Source: Blastococcus sp. CT_GayMR20
Lineage (GTDB): Bacteria > Actinomycetota > Actinomycetes > Mycobacteriales > Geodermatophilaceae
DNA: 5,911 bases
Direction of reading: 5' to 3'
NCBI RefSeq assembly: GCF_004570345.1
Contig: NZ_SPQM01000213.1
Coordinates: forward strand, 1 to 5,911
Both the position numbers and the translations under genes were made by a program. The notes beneath the pieces were generated by a model, which saw only the letters and a program-made list of their open reading frames with translations, searched no databases and was not told where the DNA came from. Of this stretch, positions 5,541 to 5,911 are shown piece after piece (the stretch's first letter is position 1; every line of letters starts with the position of its first letter).

Positions 5541-5911
5541 ATGACCGACCCGATCGTCGACACCGCCGTCGTGGCGCGGCTGCGCGCCGCCGGCTGCGTG
5601 TTCGCCGAGGACGAGGCACGCCTGCTGGCGGAGGCGGCGGCGACCCCGGACGCGCTCACCGCGCTGGTCGGCCAGCGGGTCGCGGGCCTCCCGCTGGAGC
5701 ACCTCCTCGGGTGGGCGGAGTTCTGCGGCCTGCGCATCGCCGTCGATCCGGGCGTGTTCGTGCCGCGCCGGCGCACGGAGCTCCTGGTGCGGGAGGCCGC
5801 CGCTCGCGCGCCGTCCCGGCCCGTCGTCGTGGACCTGTGTTGCGGCTCGGGGGCGGTGGGCGCCGCGCTCGCCGCCGTCCTGGACGTCGCCGAGCTGCAC
5901 GCCGCCGACGT
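5541..5911 (+). CDS. PrmC-related protein-(glutamine-N5) methyltransferase (3' partial)
   Basis: The first 123 residues are present. A helical N-terminal segment (about 1-50) leads to GLPLEHLLGWAEFCGLRIAV (49-68), the counterpart of the HemK/PrmC linker. Then come VPRRRTELLV (74-83) and the SAM-binding motif I, VVVDLCCGSGAVG (95-107). PrmC, which methylates the GGQ glutamine of release factors, usually reads PRPETE here. PRRRTE is what I associate with the PrmC-related branch of unknown substrate (the TIGR03704-type family), so I do not give the symbol prmC. The catalytic NPPY motif would lie beyond the window, and its presence is untested. The ATG at 5541 is the only sensible start, preceded by a TACCGT element and no Shine-Dalgarno. 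The gene is transcribed divergently from the DUF2510 gene across a 61-bp gap. Confidence 0.88.
   Translation, partial: MTDPIVDTAVVARLRAAGCVFAEDEARLLAEAAATPDALTALVGQRVAGLPLEHLLGWAEFCGLRIAVDPGVFVPRRRTELLVREAAARAPSRPVVVDLCCGSGAVGAALAAVLDVAELHAAD

Noticed and set aside
3138..5900. One continuous minus-strand reading frame running from upstream of the DUF2510 gene into the M16 catalytic subunit, suggesting a 920-residue fusion.
   Set aside because: Upstream of 4448 the translation is Arg/Gly/Ala-rich shadow sequence lying under the DUF2510 gene in another frame. It passes through the hairpin region. A normal M16 N-terminus begins at the GTG.
1..5911. Mobile element, tRNA or integration site.
   Set aside because: No transposase or integrase motif, no terminal inverted repeats around a gene block, no tRNA-like cloverleaf, and composition is uniform throughout.

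Overview
The window is very GC-rich chromosomal DNA with almost every third codon position G or C, and several genes overlap by four bases at ATGA junctions. Together with the DUF2510 membrane protein and a NudC that has lost its zinc cysteines, this points to an actinomycete. A Geodermatophilaceae- or Pseudonocardiaceae-like organism is my guess; no marker here fixes the family. I see no RNA gene, insertion sequence, CRISPR array, prophage or other obvious sign of transfer.

Layout, left to right. Positions 2-163 (+) hold the disordered tail of an unidentified protein. It overlaps, at a CTGA junction, a uridine-kinase-like protein (160-813, +) whose P-loop and catalytic Asp are eroded. This gene converges on, and overlaps by 8 bp, the end of a leftward operon. 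Read from its promoter, that operon is: M16 zinc protease catalytic subunit (3138-4448), M16 non-catalytic subunit (1780-3141), then NudC-type NAD(H) pyrophosphatase/deNADding Nudix enzyme (806-1783). Both junctions are 4-bp ATGA overlaps, so the three proteins are probably translationally coupled. The two M16 proteins complement each other: one carries HLFEH, and the other lacks it but carries the Arg/Tyr substrate-binding motif. They probably form a heterodimeric peptidase.

A 134-bp gap (4449-4582) separates the operon from a leftward gene for a single-pass DUF2510 membrane protein (4583-5479). The gap is the densest non-coding signal in the window. It holds a 25-bp imperfect palindrome, a 12-bp-stem hairpin, a 13-mer repeated directly at a 20-bp period (its 11-bp core also makes up both hairpin arms), and a good -10 element placed for leaderless translation of the protease. 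A 61-bp divergent promoter region (5480-5540) then leads rightward into a PrmC-related glutamine-N5 methyltransferase cut by the window edge (5541-5911).

Three of the four transcription starts I can propose look leaderless. No clearly new multi-gene system is visible. The items most worth following are the repeat cluster at 4497-4576, the pseudo-kinase, and the fixed coupling of an M16 heterodimer to a zinc-less NudC.
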